64,000 bases of DNA, taken from Thermacetogenium phaeum DSM 12270. GTDB taxonomy: Bacteria > Bacillota > DSM-12270 > Thermacetogeniales > Thermacetogeniaceae. This document shows, in pieces, positions 25,242-34,668 of this stretch; position 1 is the stretch's first letter; each line of letters opens with the position of its first letter. The notes under the pieces are model-generated. The model saw nothing but the letters and a program-made list of their open reading frames with translations, had not been told where the DNA came from and searched no databases. The translations under genes were made by a program, and so were the position numbers. The stretch is from assembly GCF_000305935.1 (NCBI RefSeq), contig NC_018870.1, positions 1,845,001 to 1,909,000 on the forward strand. The letters are read 5' to 3'.

Positions 25242-25472
25242 TTATCGATCGGGGCGCCAGGCCAGGCGCTCCAGGAGGCTCTTCGGCGACATCTTCCTAA
25301 CCTCCTCAGCAGGCACCTCCACCCGGATATCCAAACTGAGGAGATCGCTCTCTCGGACTTCAGGTATAAATTGGCGCGGCAGGTGCAGGACGACTCCTTC
25401 GTCACCGAGAAGCACAACCACCTGCTCACCCTCGATTCGGTCAACTACCCCCCTGATAATCACCCTGGTCAT
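25242..25472 (-). CDS. DUF3006 family protein
   Basis: A 76-residue protein with the pattern of DUF3006: a short beta-rich domain opening with VVDRIEGEQVVVLL and ending in a helix (SPKSLLERLAW). Members are small proteins of unknown function that often sit next to secreted hydrolases. Its ATG at 25472 overlaps the end of rimI by 32 bases with GGAGGA as ribosome binding site, so it is translationally coupled. No cofactor motif is visible. Confidence 0.75.
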   Translation of the reverse strand: MTRVIIRGVVDRIEGEQVVVLLGDEGVVLHLPRQFIPEVRESDLLSLDIRVEVPAEEVRKMSPKSLLERLAWRPDR

Positions 25473-25992
25473 CCTCCTCCCGGTTTTCCCAACCCCGCAG
25501 TTGGAGCAGCATTACGTAAGCGTCTTCCCGCGTCTCCGCATAGTAGTTTCTGCGGATGCCGATCTTCCGAAATCCCAGACTGGAGTAGAGCTTAATGGCA
25601 GGAATATTGGATACCCTCACCTCGAGAACCATGGTGTCAACCCCATGCTCCCTGGAGTAATCGATCAAGAGGTTCATGAGCATCCTGCCGTAGCCGCAGG
25701 ACCGGTACTCAGGGGCAACGGCAACGGTGGTGACGTGAGATTCCCCGGCAAACATCCACATGCCGGCGTAGCCGATAATTCTCCCCTCCAGCAGGAGCAC
25801 AAAGTAGTGGGCGTATTTATTCTCCAGTTCACTAAGAAAAGCCGTTTCGGTCCAGGGAGCAGGGAAGGAACTCCGCTCGATCCGGAGCACCTCATCGAGA
25901 TCCCCTTTTTCCATATAACGCACCGCAACGCGGTCAGCTATCTTTCCCATCTGATTGACACCGTACAGCAGGTGGTTTGACGTAAAGAGCAC
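25441..25992 (-). CDS. rimI: Ribosomal protein S18-alanine N-acetyltransferase
   Basis: A GNAT acetyltransferase of up to 183 residues; the acetyl-CoA loop is RSCGYGRML near residue 97 and the SSFPAPWTETAF and NYY motifs are characteristic of RimI. It acetylates the N-terminus of ribosomal protein S18. It follows tsaB in the common tsaE-tsaB-rimI order and overlaps it by 59 bases. The GTG at 25992 has GGGAG six bases upstream; the alternative ATG at 25950 has no clear site, yet would fit the usual family length better. Confidence 0.9.
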   Translation of the reverse strand: MLFTSNHLLYGVNQMGKIADRVAVRYMEKGDLDEVLRIERSSFPAPWTETAFLSELENKYAHYFVLLLEGRIIGYAGMWMFAGESHVTTVAVAPEYRSCGYGRMLMNLLIDYSREHGVDTMVLEVRVSNIPAIKLYSSLGFRKIGIRRNYYAETREDAYVMLLQLRGWENREEDDQGDYQGGS

Positions 25993-26638
25993 GTACCGCT
26001 CCCGGGTCCTCTCCCCCCTTTTCCTTTAAGACTTCCAGTCCCATCACTGCAACCAGTTCAGCCCGTGGCCACATCCGGGAGGGATCGGCCAGAGCCGCCC
26101 GGTCACCCAGGTATTGCCGGAATATCTCCCAGTATTCGAGGGCACCGTCCCCTGCGAAGGTGACGCCAGCCACCAGCTCCCTGCCAAGCCTCTGTGCCAG
26201 ATCTAACGGTCTGAGAGCCAGGTAGCCGCTCAGGCGCTTGATACCTGCACCTGAACTGACGTAAAAAGCCGTATACACCTCATCCCTGCGGGCACACAGC
26301 AGCGGGCAGATGAGCCCGCTTGTGCCCTGAAGCCCGCGAGCCAGGACATCCAGTGTGGGGACTCCCGCCACGTTCTTGCCGGTGGCATGGGCAAGCGCCT
26401 TGCAGGTTGCGAGGCCTACCCGTAAGGAGGTAAAAGACCCTGGGCCGACCGCTGCTGCGTATCCGTCTATCTCTTCAAGAGAACAATCGAGTCCCCGGAG
26501 CAGAGAGTCGATCAGAGGGAGCAGATGCTGCATATGCCCCTGTTTCGTGGTAAGGGCGAACTCCCCCAGAACCGCCCCTTCCTCCGCCACCGCAACTGAA
26601 ACCAGCGGGGTAGAGGTTTCTATTCCCAGGACGCGCAT
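25934..26638 (-). CDS. tsaB: tRNA threonylcarbamoyladenosine complex protein
   Basis: A 234-residue ASKHA-fold protein of the TsaB/YeaZ family. The N-terminal GIETSTPLVSVAV and the GPGSFTSLRVGL motif near residue 66 are diagnostic. TsaB scaffolds TsaD and TsaE in the synthesis of the t6A37 modification that supports decoding of ANN codons. The frame starts inside the end of tsaE (overlap 19 bases) and runs past the rimI start, so the three genes form one translation unit. Confidence 0.94.
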   Translation of the reverse strand: MRVLGIETSTPLVSVAVAEEGAVLGEFALTTKQGHMQHLLPLIDSLLRGLDCSLEEIDGYAAAVGPGSFTSLRVGLATCKALAHATGKNVAGVPTLDVLARGLQGTSGLICPLLCARRDEVYTAFYVSSGAGIKRLSGYLALRPLDLAQRLGRELVAGVTFAGDGALEYWEIFRQYLGDRAALADPSRMWPRAELVAVMGLEVLKEKGGEDPGAVRALYVKPPAVRCQSDGKDS

Positions 26639-27096
26639 CGGTCTGCCAACTCCTTTACCAGCCCTCCATAACGGCTGCCATGGGGAATAAAGCGGAGCAA
26701 CCGCTCGTTCTCCACCCGGCCGCGATCGATCACCACCTCCAGGTAGCTCTCCGGAAGCGCTTCCGGAATCCGGTTACCCCATTCGATCAGAATAACACCG
26801 CCCCTGCTGAAGTAATCATCCCAGCCGATATCCTCAAGCTCCTGATAGGAATCCAGGCGGTAGAAATCACAGTGAAAAACCGTCAAACGGCCGCGGTATT
26901 CCTGGACGATGAGAAAGCTCGGGCTGGAAACGGTGTCCACTACGTCCAGTCCGGCGGCGGCCCCGTGTACGAACACCGTCTTTCCCGCTCCCAGCTCACC
27001 AACCAGGGAAACAGTATCACCGGGCTTAAGGAGCCTGCCCAGCGCATACCCCACTTTTTCCGTAGCCGCCGGGCCGGAGGACCGGATTTCCCACAA
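26620..27096 (-). CDS. tsaE: tRNA threonylcarbamoyladenosine ATPase
   Basis: A 158-residue P-loop ATPase with Walker A GELGAGKT near residues 33-40, the family motif HCDFYRL near 75 and the late IEWGNR stretch. It powers turnover of the TsaBD complex. The start is TTG 27096, with GGTGGTGAG six bases upstream. It lies 43 bases downstream of alr in the large minus operon. Confidence 0.94.
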   Translation of the reverse strand: MWEIRSSGPAATEKVGYALGRLLKPGDTVSLVGELGAGKTVFVHGAAAGLDVVDTVSSPSFLIVQEYRGRLTVFHCDFYRLDSYQELEDIGWDDYFSRGGVILIEWGNRIPEALPESYLEVVIDRGRVENERLLRFIPHGSRYGGLVKELADRCASWE

Positions 27097-27139
27097 GGAA
27101 ACTCACCACCTGCAGTCTTGAGGTTAATTATATCCTTAA

Positions 27140-28285
27140 TCAGCATCGGCAACAAGAATCAGACCCATTCAGGTAGATCCGGGGCAGCCTGACGCTGAGC
27201 ATACACAGCACTTCATAGGTGATGGTGTCCAGCTTCTTTGCCAGTTCCTCGGCGGTAATCTCCTCCTCACCCTGCCTGCCCAGCAGAACCACCTCATCAC
27301 CCTGTTTCACATCGGGAATATGGCCGACATCCACCATCAACTGATCCATGCAGATCCGCCCGACGACAGGAGCGCGCACCCCCTTGACGAGAACCTCGCT
27401 CTTGCCGGATAAAAGCCTGGAGTAGCCATCCCCGTAGCCAAGAGGCACTGTGGCGATGCGCGTCCTCTGCCTGGTGATAAAGGTGCCACCATAACTAATT
27501 CTGCTCCCTGCAGGGACCTCCTTAACGAAGGCCAGGCGCGCCTTCAGGCTCATCACAGGCTTCAGGCTGATCAGGTCATGCCTGACGTGGGAGGACGGGT
27601 AATAGCCGTAAATGGCGATCCCCGGCCGCACCAGATCCAGATGGGTGAAGGGAAGGTCGATAAGAGCAGCGGAGTTGGCGCAGTGTTTCCACCTGATGAA
27701 CAGCTGGCGCGCCGCCAGTTCTTTCAGAAGGTGCTGAAATCTGGCGAACTGCTCCTCCGTATAGGACTTATCCTCCTCATCGGCCGTCGCAAAATGGGTG
27801 TATATGCCCTCCACCTCGAGCCCCGGCAGCCGGGCCAGGCGGCAGATCACCTCCAGGGTGTCCCGGTTCGGATAGAAACCGAGGCGCCCCATTCCGGTAT
27901 CGATCTTTATATGGACCTTCGCCCTTTTTCTCAGGCGACGGGCGGCGGCAGCCAGGGCCACGGCGTCCTCCCAGGCCGTCACCGTCTGGCTGACGTCATT
28001 TCGGACGACATCTTCGGCGTATTCCCTCGGGGTATAACCGAGCACCAGAATAGGAGCGGTGATCCCCTTTTCCCGCAATGCCAGTGCCTCCTGCAGCAGG
28101 GCTACGCCCAACCAGGAGGCACCGCTCTTCAGAGCCGCCCGGGAAACCTCTTCCAGCCCATGCCCGTAGCCGTTGGCCTTGACGACGGCCATAACGTCCG
28201 CCCGGGGGTTGGTGATCCGGCGCAGCTCCCGCACATTGCTGCAGAGCACCGATAAATCGATCTCGATCCAGGCGGGGCGCTTCAT
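27140..28285 (-). CDS. alr: Alanine racemase
   Basis: A 381-residue fold III pyridoxal-phosphate enzyme that makes D-alanine for peptidoglycan. The PLP lysine is K36 in VVKANGYGHG and the catalytic tyrosine of the opposite subunit is Y265 in SRISYGG. The C-terminal beta domain is complete. ATG 28285 overlaps the nnrD stop by four bases. Because Firmicute spores often carry an alanine racemase too, a role in germination control cannot be excluded, but this operon position suits the housekeeping enzyme. Confidence 0.97.
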   Translation of the reverse strand: MKRPAWIEIDLSVLCSNVRELRRITNPRADVMAVVKANGYGHGLEEVSRAALKSGASWLGVALLQEALALREKGITAPILVLGYTPREYAEDVVRNDVSQTVTAWEDAVALAAAARRLRKRAKVHIKIDTGMGRLGFYPNRDTLEVICRLARLPGLEVEGIYTHFATADEEDKSYTEEQFARFQHLLKELAARQLFIRWKHCANSAALIDLPFTHLDLVRPGIAIYGYYPSSHVRHDLISLKPVMSLKARLAFVKEVPAGSRISYGGTFITRQRTRIATVPLGYGDGYSRLLSGKSEVLVKGVRAPVVGRICMDQLMVDVGHIPDVKQGDEVVLLGRQGEEEITAEELAKKLDTITYEVLCMLSVRLPRIYLNGSDSCCRC

Positions 28286-29868
28286 CCCCGCCAGCTCCGT
28301 TTCCGGCGGGCCAGCAGCTCCAGCACGACCGGGATCTCTTCCAGCAGGTCACCCGCCACCAGCCCGGCCATCCCCTTTTGCCGGGCGATGCGGTCGGCCG
28401 CCAGCCCGTGGATAAAGGCTCCGGAAAAAGCGGCTTCAACAGGGGCTATGCCCTGGGCCAGCAATCCGGCCACCAACCCCGCCAGCACATCTCCGGTGCC
28501 CCCCGACGCCAGCCCCGGGTTGCCGGTGGGATTGATGAAAACCGGGCTCCCCGGCGCCGCGATAACCGTGCGGGCACCCTTGAGGACCACCGTTGTTCCC
28601 CATTCCCTGCTCGCCCGCACCGCAACACCGATGCGGTCGGACTGAATCTCCCCTACACCCGTTCCGCAGAGGCGGGCCATCTCCCCCGGGTGAGGGGTAA
28701 GGATCCATCGCTTTCTGCGCTCGGCAAACAGCGGGTCGGTAAGAATTCTCCTGTCGCGGGCCAGAATGTTGAGAGCATCGGCATCGAGAACCGCGGGCAG
28801 GTCCGTCCTTTCCAGGAGCTCCCGGAGAAAGGACACCGTTCCCTCCCCCTGCCCAAGGCCGGGGCCGACGGCCAAGACGGTTGCCCGCCCGAAAAGCCCC
28901 ATCAGCGCGGCACAGGCGCCGGCGTCAAACCCTCCGTCTTTCCCCGGAGCCGGGAAGGTCATCACTTCGGTCAGCTTGGCCGCAGCGACGGGGTAAAGGT
29001 CTTCAGGCACAACTGCCGTCACCAGCCCTGCCCCGCTGCGCAGGGCAGCATTGCTCGCCAGAGCGGCGGCGCCGGTATAGCCCCGCGTCCCGCCGATCAC
29101 CAGCACGTGCCCGAAGTCCCCCTTATGCTGGGTGGGAAGGCGCTCGGGCAGCGCCGCCGCCACCATCTCTTCATCGACCAGGTAATAGTTTCCTCCTTCT
29201 TCCGTCTTTAATTCCGGAGGGAAGGAGATATCACCGACGACGACCTCTCCGGCATACTGCGCACCCGGCTCGAGATAAAGCCCGATCTTGGGCATCCCCA
29301 TGGTAACCGTGACTTGAGCGCGCACGCAGTCTCCGGCGACGCGTCCCGTATCCGCCTCCAGACCTGACGGCAGGTCCACCGCCACCACCGCTTTCCCGGC
29401 TTTATTGACAAGCCTGATCAGCGAAGCCACCGGTTCGCGGGGAACACCGCGAAAACCGGTTCCGAAAAGGGCATCGAGAACGAGGTCGGCGCCGGCAAGC
29501 ATTTCTTCGACCTCCCGGAGCCGTTCCGGCTCCAAAACCCGCAGGGGTATTCCCATCTCAGAGACGATCTTTAAATTCACCTCGGCGTCACCGCCGTAAG
29601 AATCCGGGGGAGCGGTGATCAGGATCTTTACTTCCGCGCCCCTGTTAAAAAGGTGCCTTCCTACCACGAAGCCGTCCCCGCCGTTATTCCCGGGCCCCGC
29701 AAGGATCAGGATCCTTTTCCCCTGCGGCTTATTATCCCAGAAGCGCTTCAGGATCACATCGACGATGCTGAGCCCGGCGTTTTCCATCAGAAGCAAACCG
29801 GGGATGCCGAAGCGCCGCGTGGCCTCCCGGTCGAGTTCCCGCATCTCATCGGCCTGGACGAGTCTCAT
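28282..29868 (-). CDS. nnrD/nnrE: Bifunctional NAD(P)H-hydrate epimerase and ADP-dependent dehydratase
   Basis: A 528-residue repair enzyme. Residues 1-210 form the YjeF_N epimerase (PGNNGGDGFVVGRHL near 56-70, and the ALFGTGFRG loop), and residues 220-528 the ribokinase-like dehydratase with NPTGNPGLASGGTGDVLAG near 480. Together they convert damaged R- and S-NAD(P)HX back to NAD(P)H. The ATG at 29868 has GGTGGGGGAT upstream. It overlaps acpS by 23 bases and alr by four, so the three are one operon. Confidence 0.95.
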   Translation of the reverse strand: MRLVQADEMRELDREATRRFGIPGLLLMENAGLSIVDVILKRFWDNKPQGKRILILAGPGNNGGDGFVVGRHLFNRGAEVKILITAPPDSYGGDAEVNLKIVSEMGIPLRVLEPERLREVEEMLAGADLVLDALFGTGFRGVPREPVASLIRLVNKAGKAVVAVDLPSGLEADTGRVAGDCVRAQVTVTMGMPKIGLYLEPGAQYAGEVVVGDISFPPELKTEEGGNYYLVDEEMVAAALPERLPTQHKGDFGHVLVIGGTRGYTGAAALASNAALRSGAGLVTAVVPEDLYPVAAAKLTEVMTFPAPGKDGGFDAGACAALMGLFGRATVLAVGPGLGQGEGTVSFLRELLERTDLPAVLDADALNILARDRRILTDPLFAERRKRWILTPHPGEMARLCGTGVGEIQSDRIGVAVRASREWGTTVVLKGARTVIAAPGSPVFINPTGNPGLASGGTGDVLAGLVAGLLAQGIAPVEAAFSGAFIHGLAADRIARQKGMAGLVAGDLLEEIPVVLELLARRKRSWRG

Positions 29869-30277
29869 CCGATCCCCCACCTTCTCTAACAGTATTGCCG
29901 TTCTTCTTTCCCAATACCAGCACAACAGCACAGGCATATTCCCTGCTGTGCGTGAGGCTGACCGGCAGGCTCTCTACCCCGCACCCTCTGGCGAGCCGGG
30001 CGGCCCTTCCCCTGAGGGCGATCTGCGGCCGCCCCCGGTCCATGACCACCTCGATTTCCCGCCAGGGCACCACACCGGGCATAACCGGGCTTAAAGCCTT
30101 CCGGGCCGCCTCTTTAGCCGCAAAACGGGCGGCCAGAGAGGCCCCCGGCCTCCCCCGCCCTGCGCAGTATTCGAGCTCCGCAGCGGTATAAAGGCGCTCC
30201 CGCAGGCGGCGCCACCTGGCCAGGGCGTTTTCCACCCTGGCAATCTCGATCACGTCGATACCGATACCTAAAATCAC
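29846..30277 (-). CDS. acpS: Holo-[acyl-carrier-protein] synthase
   Basis: A 143-residue 4'-phosphopantetheinyl transferase that activates acyl carrier protein. The family signatures GIGIDVIEIARV at the N-terminus and ARFAAKEAARKAL near residue 48 are intact. GTG 30277 is preceded by AAGGTGA. It is the first gene of the long operon that runs down to tsaD, and it overlaps the next gene. The tail after residue 120 is longer than usual and polar. Confidence 0.94.
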   Translation of the reverse strand: MILGIGIDVIEIARVENALARWRRLRERLYTAAELEYCAGRGRPGASLAARFAAKEAARKALSPVMPGVVPWREIEVVMDRGRPQIALRGRAARLARGCGVESLPVSLTHSREYACAVVLVLGKKNGNTVREGGGSDETRPGR

Positions 30278-30606
30278 GATTTCACCTTAGCACAAATTAT
30301 GGCAACTTACAAGTTGCTATCTGCTCTGCGTCCAACATCCTGTAGGAAACTACACGCGACAAAATATGATGCAGGTGCCTCTCACCGAGAGGAGGCAGGC
30401 ACCCGGCACCATCAAATTCTCCTGCTCATGCGGTTCGGACCAACCTCACCTGAATTATATCACTGTTTCGCTGTTGAGCAATGGAAAAACAGGGCGGAGT
30501 TACTCTTCCGGGACACTAAGATTGCAGCGGATAGGCTCATTCAGCTAACGCTTTTTTTGCTCCAAGCAGGGCAAGCCTTTCCTTCAGCAGGGGCAAGTAA
30601 CAACAT
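30278..30606. other. Gene-free stretch with two inverted repeats
   Basis: About 330 bases without a credible gene. GCAACTT 30302-30308 and AAGTTGC 30311-30317 form a tight palindrome 25-40 bases before acpS, a possible operator. Near 30370-30405 GGTGCC and GGCACC enclose a further CTC/GAG pair. No uridine-tailed terminator for the reductase gene is clear. Confidence 0.4.
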
Positions 30607-32541
30607 TTATATTTTAATTGCCAGACTTGCAGCTTCCTCAATGGCATCGATTGCTTTTCTCGGCCTGGAGGCATCACCTATCACATACAGCTCCGGCACT
30701 TTTCCCTCCAGTTGTGGTTTTAAATCGTTAACAGATTTGGCGCCGACCGCAATTACGACGGTATCAAAACCTGTCAACTGCTTTTCCCGGCCGCCTTTTT
30801 CGACCTTAACACCATCCTGCAATATCTCGATTACTTTGGCGTTCGTCTCAATTCGGACCTCATGCCTCTTTAAGCGCAGAAGCAGGAAATGTTTTACCGA
30901 TTCCTGGACATCTTCCGCAATTTCCGGCAGCGCTTCTACAATCGTCACTTCGTGCCCGTGTTCACCCAAAAAGTCTGCCGTTTCGCTGCCGACCAATCCA
31001 CCACCGATGATCAAGACTTTTTTCCCTGCAGCTTTTTTGCCCAAAAGTATGTCAGTAGCAGTTACAACCTTTGGATTATCGATTCCGGGAATTTCCGGAA
31101 TGCTCGGTTCCCCGCCTGTTGCCACGATGACGACATCCGGCTTTTCTGCCAGGACCTGTCCGGCATCAGCCCGAGTCCCAAATCTGAAATCAACCCCGCA
31201 CTTTTTACCCATATAGGTGTAATAATTAATCGCTTTGGTCAAATCCTGTTTGGCGGGGGCGATGGCTCCCACTCTGAACTGGCCCCCGGGAGACTGCTCT
31301 TTCTCGAAAAGCACTACATGATGTCCGCGGGCTGCGGCTATCCATGCAGCTTCGAGGCCGCCCGGCCCCCCACCTACAATAACAACTTTTTTGGACTGCG
31401 CGGCGGGCTCGATTTTCATTTTGTATTCTCTACCGCAGAAGGGGTTCACCAAACAGGAACACTTCATTTTATCGGGGTTGAAGATATAGCCGATGCAGCC
31501 CTGGTTGCAGGAGATACAGGGTGATATCTCCTCGATGCGCCCTGCGGCAACCTTATTGGGCAGATCCGGGTCTGCGAGGGATTGCCTGCCCCAGGCAAGC
31601 AGATCTGCTTTGCCCGTCCGGATGGCCTGTTCGGCCAGGACGGGGTCATTGATTCTGCCAACAGCTATTACCGGTACTGACACCGCTTTCTTGATTTCAG
31701 CGGCATTTGATAAATTAAAGCCCGGAGCCACATCCGGAGGGGGTACGATATACGGCATGCTGGCATAAACACCGACCGATATATGCAGTGCATTTACACC
31801 CGCCTCTTCAACAATACTGGCAACTGCTATTGACTCCTCAATGTTCCTCCCATCTACTACTTTCTCATCGGCGCTCATCCTGAAGATAATCGGGAATGAG
31901 CCCCCAACCTTTCTGCGCACATTCCTGATGACCTCTACCGGAAACCTCATCCTGTTGTAAAGGGAACCGCCGAACTCATCTACCCGTTTATTGGTGTGCT
32001 GTGACATAAACTGAGCCACCAGATAGCCGTGGGCACCGTGAATTTCTATGGCATCAAACCCTGCTTCCCGGGCGCGTGCTGCAGCATCGCCGAACTTCTC
32101 AATCAATTGATAGACCTCTTCGGTAGACAGTTCACGCGGTGTTTCCCGGGTGACAAAACAGGGAACAGGAGATGGGGCCACAGGCTGCTCTCCTCCTAAG
32201 ATAGCAGAGGATGTCTGGCGGCCCGCATGGTGAATCTGCACTGCAATTTTGGTGCCGTAGCGATGTACAGCATCTACCAGTTTTTTGAAACCGGGTATAA
32301 ATTTATCGTCCCAGAGCCCCAATTGATTGGGTATAGCTTTGGCTAAAGGCTCTACTCCTGTTATTTCTACGATCAGCAGCCCCCAGCCGCCCTTCGCTCT
32401 GGCTTCCCAATAGGCGATTAATTCTTCGCTTACCGTTCCATCGGGGTTAGCCAGGTTGGTGCCCATGGGTGGAACAACAAACCTGTTGGCAACCTCCATA
32501 GTTCCTATTTTGATTGGAGAAAAAAGCAGCTGAAAATTCAT
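30607..32541 (-). CDS. NADH:flavin oxidoreductase / enoate reductase with 4Fe-4S cluster
   Basis: A 644-residue old-yellow-enzyme protein of the 2,4-dienoyl-CoA reductase type. The N-terminal TIM barrel (1-330) binds FMN and has the substrate-contact QIHHAGRQ near 101. The cluster cysteines follow in CISCNQGCIG and CLVNP (about 340-370), then FAD and NAD domains with GGGPGG near 393 and GGGLVG near 510. Such enzymes reduce activated C=C bonds with NADH. The start ATG 32541 follows GGGGTGA. A palindrome overlaps that site. The substrate is unknown. Confidence 0.92.
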   Translation of the reverse strand: MNFQLLFSPIKIGTMEVANRFVVPPMGTNLANPDGTVSEELIAYWEARAKGGWGLLIVEITGVEPLAKAIPNQLGLWDDKFIPGFKKLVDAVHRYGTKIAVQIHHAGRQTSSAILGGEQPVAPSPVPCFVTRETPRELSTEEVYQLIEKFGDAAARAREAGFDAIEIHGAHGYLVAQFMSQHTNKRVDEFGGSLYNRMRFPVEVIRNVRRKVGGSFPIIFRMSADEKVVDGRNIEESIAVASIVEEAGVNALHISVGVYASMPYIVPPPDVAPGFNLSNAAEIKKAVSVPVIAVGRINDPVLAEQAIRTGKADLLAWGRQSLADPDLPNKVAAGRIEEISPCISCNQGCIGYIFNPDKMKCSCLVNPFCGREYKMKIEPAAQSKKVVIVGGGPGGLEAAWIAAARGHHVVLFEKEQSPGGQFRVGAIAPAKQDLTKAINYYTYMGKKCGVDFRFGTRADAGQVLAEKPDVVIVATGGEPSIPEIPGIDNPKVVTATDILLGKKAAGKKVLIIGGGLVGSETADFLGEHGHEVTIVEALPEIAEDVQESVKHFLLLRLKRHEVRIETNAKVIEILQDGVKVEKGGREKQLTGFDTVVIAVGAKSVNDLKPQLEGKVPELYVIGDASRPRKAIDAIEEAASLAIKI

Positions 32542-32552
32542 TCAAATCACCC

Positions 32553-32582
32553 CGAATAATAGTTTTTTCGGGGTTATTATTC
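32553..32582. promoter_or_regulatory. Inverted repeat over the ribosome binding region of the enoate reductase gene
   Basis: CGAATAAT 32553-32560 and ATTATTCG 32575-32582 are exact complements with a 14-base spacer, only 12 bases before the start codon. It may be an operator or an RNA hairpin that hides the GGGGTGA site. Confidence 0.45.
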
Positions 32583-32751
32583 GTAAAACTGAAGTTTTTA
32601 TGCTGGCCAGACTCCTGAGAAACAGGCAATCGTTGCTGGGTATACTGCAAAGCAGACCGTTCGCAAAAGTAAAAGTACACTACATTGCAGATCAGCCAGC
32701 ATCGTCGGTGAACTGAACTGACATACGGAGGGGAGAGCCCCCGAATCGAAT

Positions 32752-32791
32752 AAAAAAAAGTTCTGTCGAGCGAAAACACTCAAACAGAACT
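32752..32791 (-). terminator. Terminator of cheW
   Basis: AGTTCTGT and ACAGAACT close a stem with a further AG/CT region inside, followed on the minus strand by eight T residues. It lies just downstream of the cheW stop. Confidence 0.85.
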
Positions 32792-32819
32792 ATAAAAAAT
32801 AAGGCCGGAGGTAATGATA

Positions 32820-33293
32820 TCAAACCGCTTCTCCCGACTGCACCAGCTGATTCTCCTCTTCTGCGGTCAGGATCTTGTTCAAATCGAGCAGGATCAGCAG
32901 CCTGTCCTCCAGTTTGCCGACCCCCTGCAGGTAATTTGCCGTTATCCCGGCAATAACTGCAGGCGGCGGTTCGATGCATGCCTGGGGCAGGCGCAGCACC
33001 TCGGAAACCTCGCTCACGATCAAACCGACCGTGTGACCGTGGATTTCCACGACGACGATCCGGGCCTCCTCGGTATACTGCGCGGCCTCCACCTCAAATC
33101 TCTTTTTCAGGTCAATGACGGGAATTACCCGACCCCTCAAATTGATGACCCCCTCAATGAAGGGCGGGGATTTAGGTACTCTGGTTGGCTTGCTGAAGTG
33201 AATGATTTCCTGTACCTGGGTAATAGGGACTCCGTACTCCTCGTCTCCTAGCCGAAAAACAACGAGCTGGATTTCCACATTTTCGTTCGCCAT
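32820..33293 (-). CDS. cheW: Chemotaxis coupling protein
   Basis: A 157-residue CheW domain that links methyl-accepting chemotaxis proteins to the kinase CheA. The core stretch VVFRLGDEEYGVPI, the ligand region VINLRGRVIPVIDLKKRF and the end YLQGVGKLEDRLLILLDLNKI match the family. The ATG at 33293 has GAGGGTA upstream; an earlier frame extension of 50 residues lacks any support. No other chemotaxis gene is in the window, and a strong terminator follows, so it is transcribed alone or after ychF. Confidence 0.93.
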   Translation of the reverse strand: MANENVEIQLVVFRLGDEEYGVPITQVQEIIHFSKPTRVPKSPPFIEGVINLRGRVIPVIDLKKRFEVEAAQYTEEARIVVVEIHGHTVGLIVSEVSEVLRLPQACIEPPPAVIAGITANYLQGVGKLEDRLLILLDLNKILTAEEENQLVQSGEAV

Positions 33294-33446
33294 CTGTATA
33301 CCCTCGAGAGGTTCACCCCCTATAATTTGATTTCTCTTATAAATTTCAATAGTTCTAACAAAAGCGGCCAATTCCTTCTTTGACCGGGCTTCAACTCCCG
33401 CTTCGGGCCAGGTAAATGAAAAGGCCGCCAGCGAGCGGCGCAAGGA

Positions 33447-34520
33447 CTAGATATTGAACCTGATATTCAGAATATCGCCATCCTGAACGATATAGTCCTT
33501 TCCCTCCAGCCTGAGCAGACCCTTTTCTTTGACTTTGTTCATATCACCGAGCCTTTCCAGGTCCTCAAATTTAACGACCTCCGCCCGGATAAAACCTCTT
33601 TCCAGATCCGTATGGATCTTGCCGGCAGCCATGCGGGCGGTGGACCCCTCCTTGATGGTCCAGGCGCGCACCTCGTCCTCTCCGGCAGTAAGAAAGGATA
33701 TCAGGCCAAGATGCCTGTAAATTGCTCTGGCAACCCTGTTGATCCCCGGCTCCTCGATCCCCATCTCCCGGAGGAACACATCCCTTTCCTCCGCGTCGAG
33801 CCGGGCGATCTCGGCCTCCAGCGCCGCACAGATTGTGAGCACCGGTATCCCTTTGGTCGCGGCGTACTCCCACACCTCCGCCTCGCCAGGGAAGTGCCCC
33901 TGATGCATCTGGTCTTCGTCGATATTTACCACGATGATCATGGGCTTCATGGTTAAAAAGCCGAGGGAGCGCACGGCCTTCCACTCTTCTTCGGTAAGCC
34001 CCGCTTCCAGCAGCGGCTTCTCCGCCTCGAGGGCCTCCTGGCAGCGGCGCAGGGCAGCCTGCTCAACCAGCGTCGCCCCCTTAACTTTCTTGGAAGCAGC
34101 AATCCGTTCCAGCCGGGTCTCTACCATCTGCAGGTCGGCCAGGAACAACTCGACGTTGATGGTATCCAGGTCACGCACCGGGTTCAGGGTCCCATCAACA
34201 TGGGGAATTGCTTCGTTGCGGAAGGCACGCACAACGTGGATCAGGGCATCCACATCCCGCACCGCGGCCAGGAAAGCAGCACCTGCTCCCCGGTTTAATC
34301 CGGGAACGTCGATCACCTCCAGGGTGGCCGGCGTAACCTTCCGGGGATGATAAAGCGACGCCAAAAAGTCCAGACGCTCGTCAGGGATTCGGGCCAGGCG
34401 GGCGTTGGTCTTGGTGCGCCCGGCAAAGGTCGAAGTTTCCTCTTCGGATTGGGTCAGGACATTAAAAAGTGTGGTTTTGCCGACCAAAGGCAGCCCGACA
34501 ATACCGCAGGTCAGGGCCAT
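33447..34520 (-). CDS. ychF: Obg-like ATPase
   Basis: A 357-residue OBG-family P-loop protein with Walker A GLPLVGKTT near residue 10, switch DVPGLNRGAG near 70, a central coiled-coil and a C-terminal TGS/DUF933 domain. The specificity motif NKxD is replaced by VNIDED near 200, as expected for a YchF-type ATPase rather than a GTPase. YchF associates with ribosomes and stress responses. Walker A has leucine where YchF usually has asparagine, a divergent form. ATG 34520 precedes CDS in a region with the aldo/keto reductase upstream. Confidence 0.88.
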   Translation of the reverse strand: MALTCGIVGLPLVGKTTLFNVLTQSEEETSTFAGRTKTNARLARIPDERLDFLASLYHPRKVTPATLEVIDVPGLNRGAGAAFLAAVRDVDALIHVVRAFRNEAIPHVDGTLNPVRDLDTINVELFLADLQMVETRLERIAASKKVKGATLVEQAALRRCQEALEAEKPLLEAGLTEEEWKAVRSLGFLTMKPMIIVVNIDEDQMHQGHFPGEAEVWEYAATKGIPVLTICAALEAEIARLDAEERDVFLREMGIEEPGINRVARAIYRHLGLISFLTAGEDEVRAWTIKEGSTARMAAGKIHTDLERGFIRAEVVKFEDLERLGDMNKVKEKGLLRLEGKDYIVQDGDILNIRFNI

Positions 34521-34601
34521 TCCCTGTTCACCTCAACACAACTTAATTCTACAGAATTACCAGGAATAAACAATCCCCCAAAATATCTATTGGAAGCTAA
34601 A

Positions 34602-34621
34602 ACAGCAGAACCGCCCTGCTG
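34602..34621 (-). terminator. Weak terminator after the aldo/keto reductase gene
   Basis: On the minus strand CAGCAG and CTGCTG pair around an eight-base loop, followed by TTTTAG. The short stem makes this tentative. Confidence 0.35.
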
Positions 34622-34668
34622 AGCAGAACGGAGTAGCGCGGCGGCCGCTCTGCCTTAACAGGCCATCT

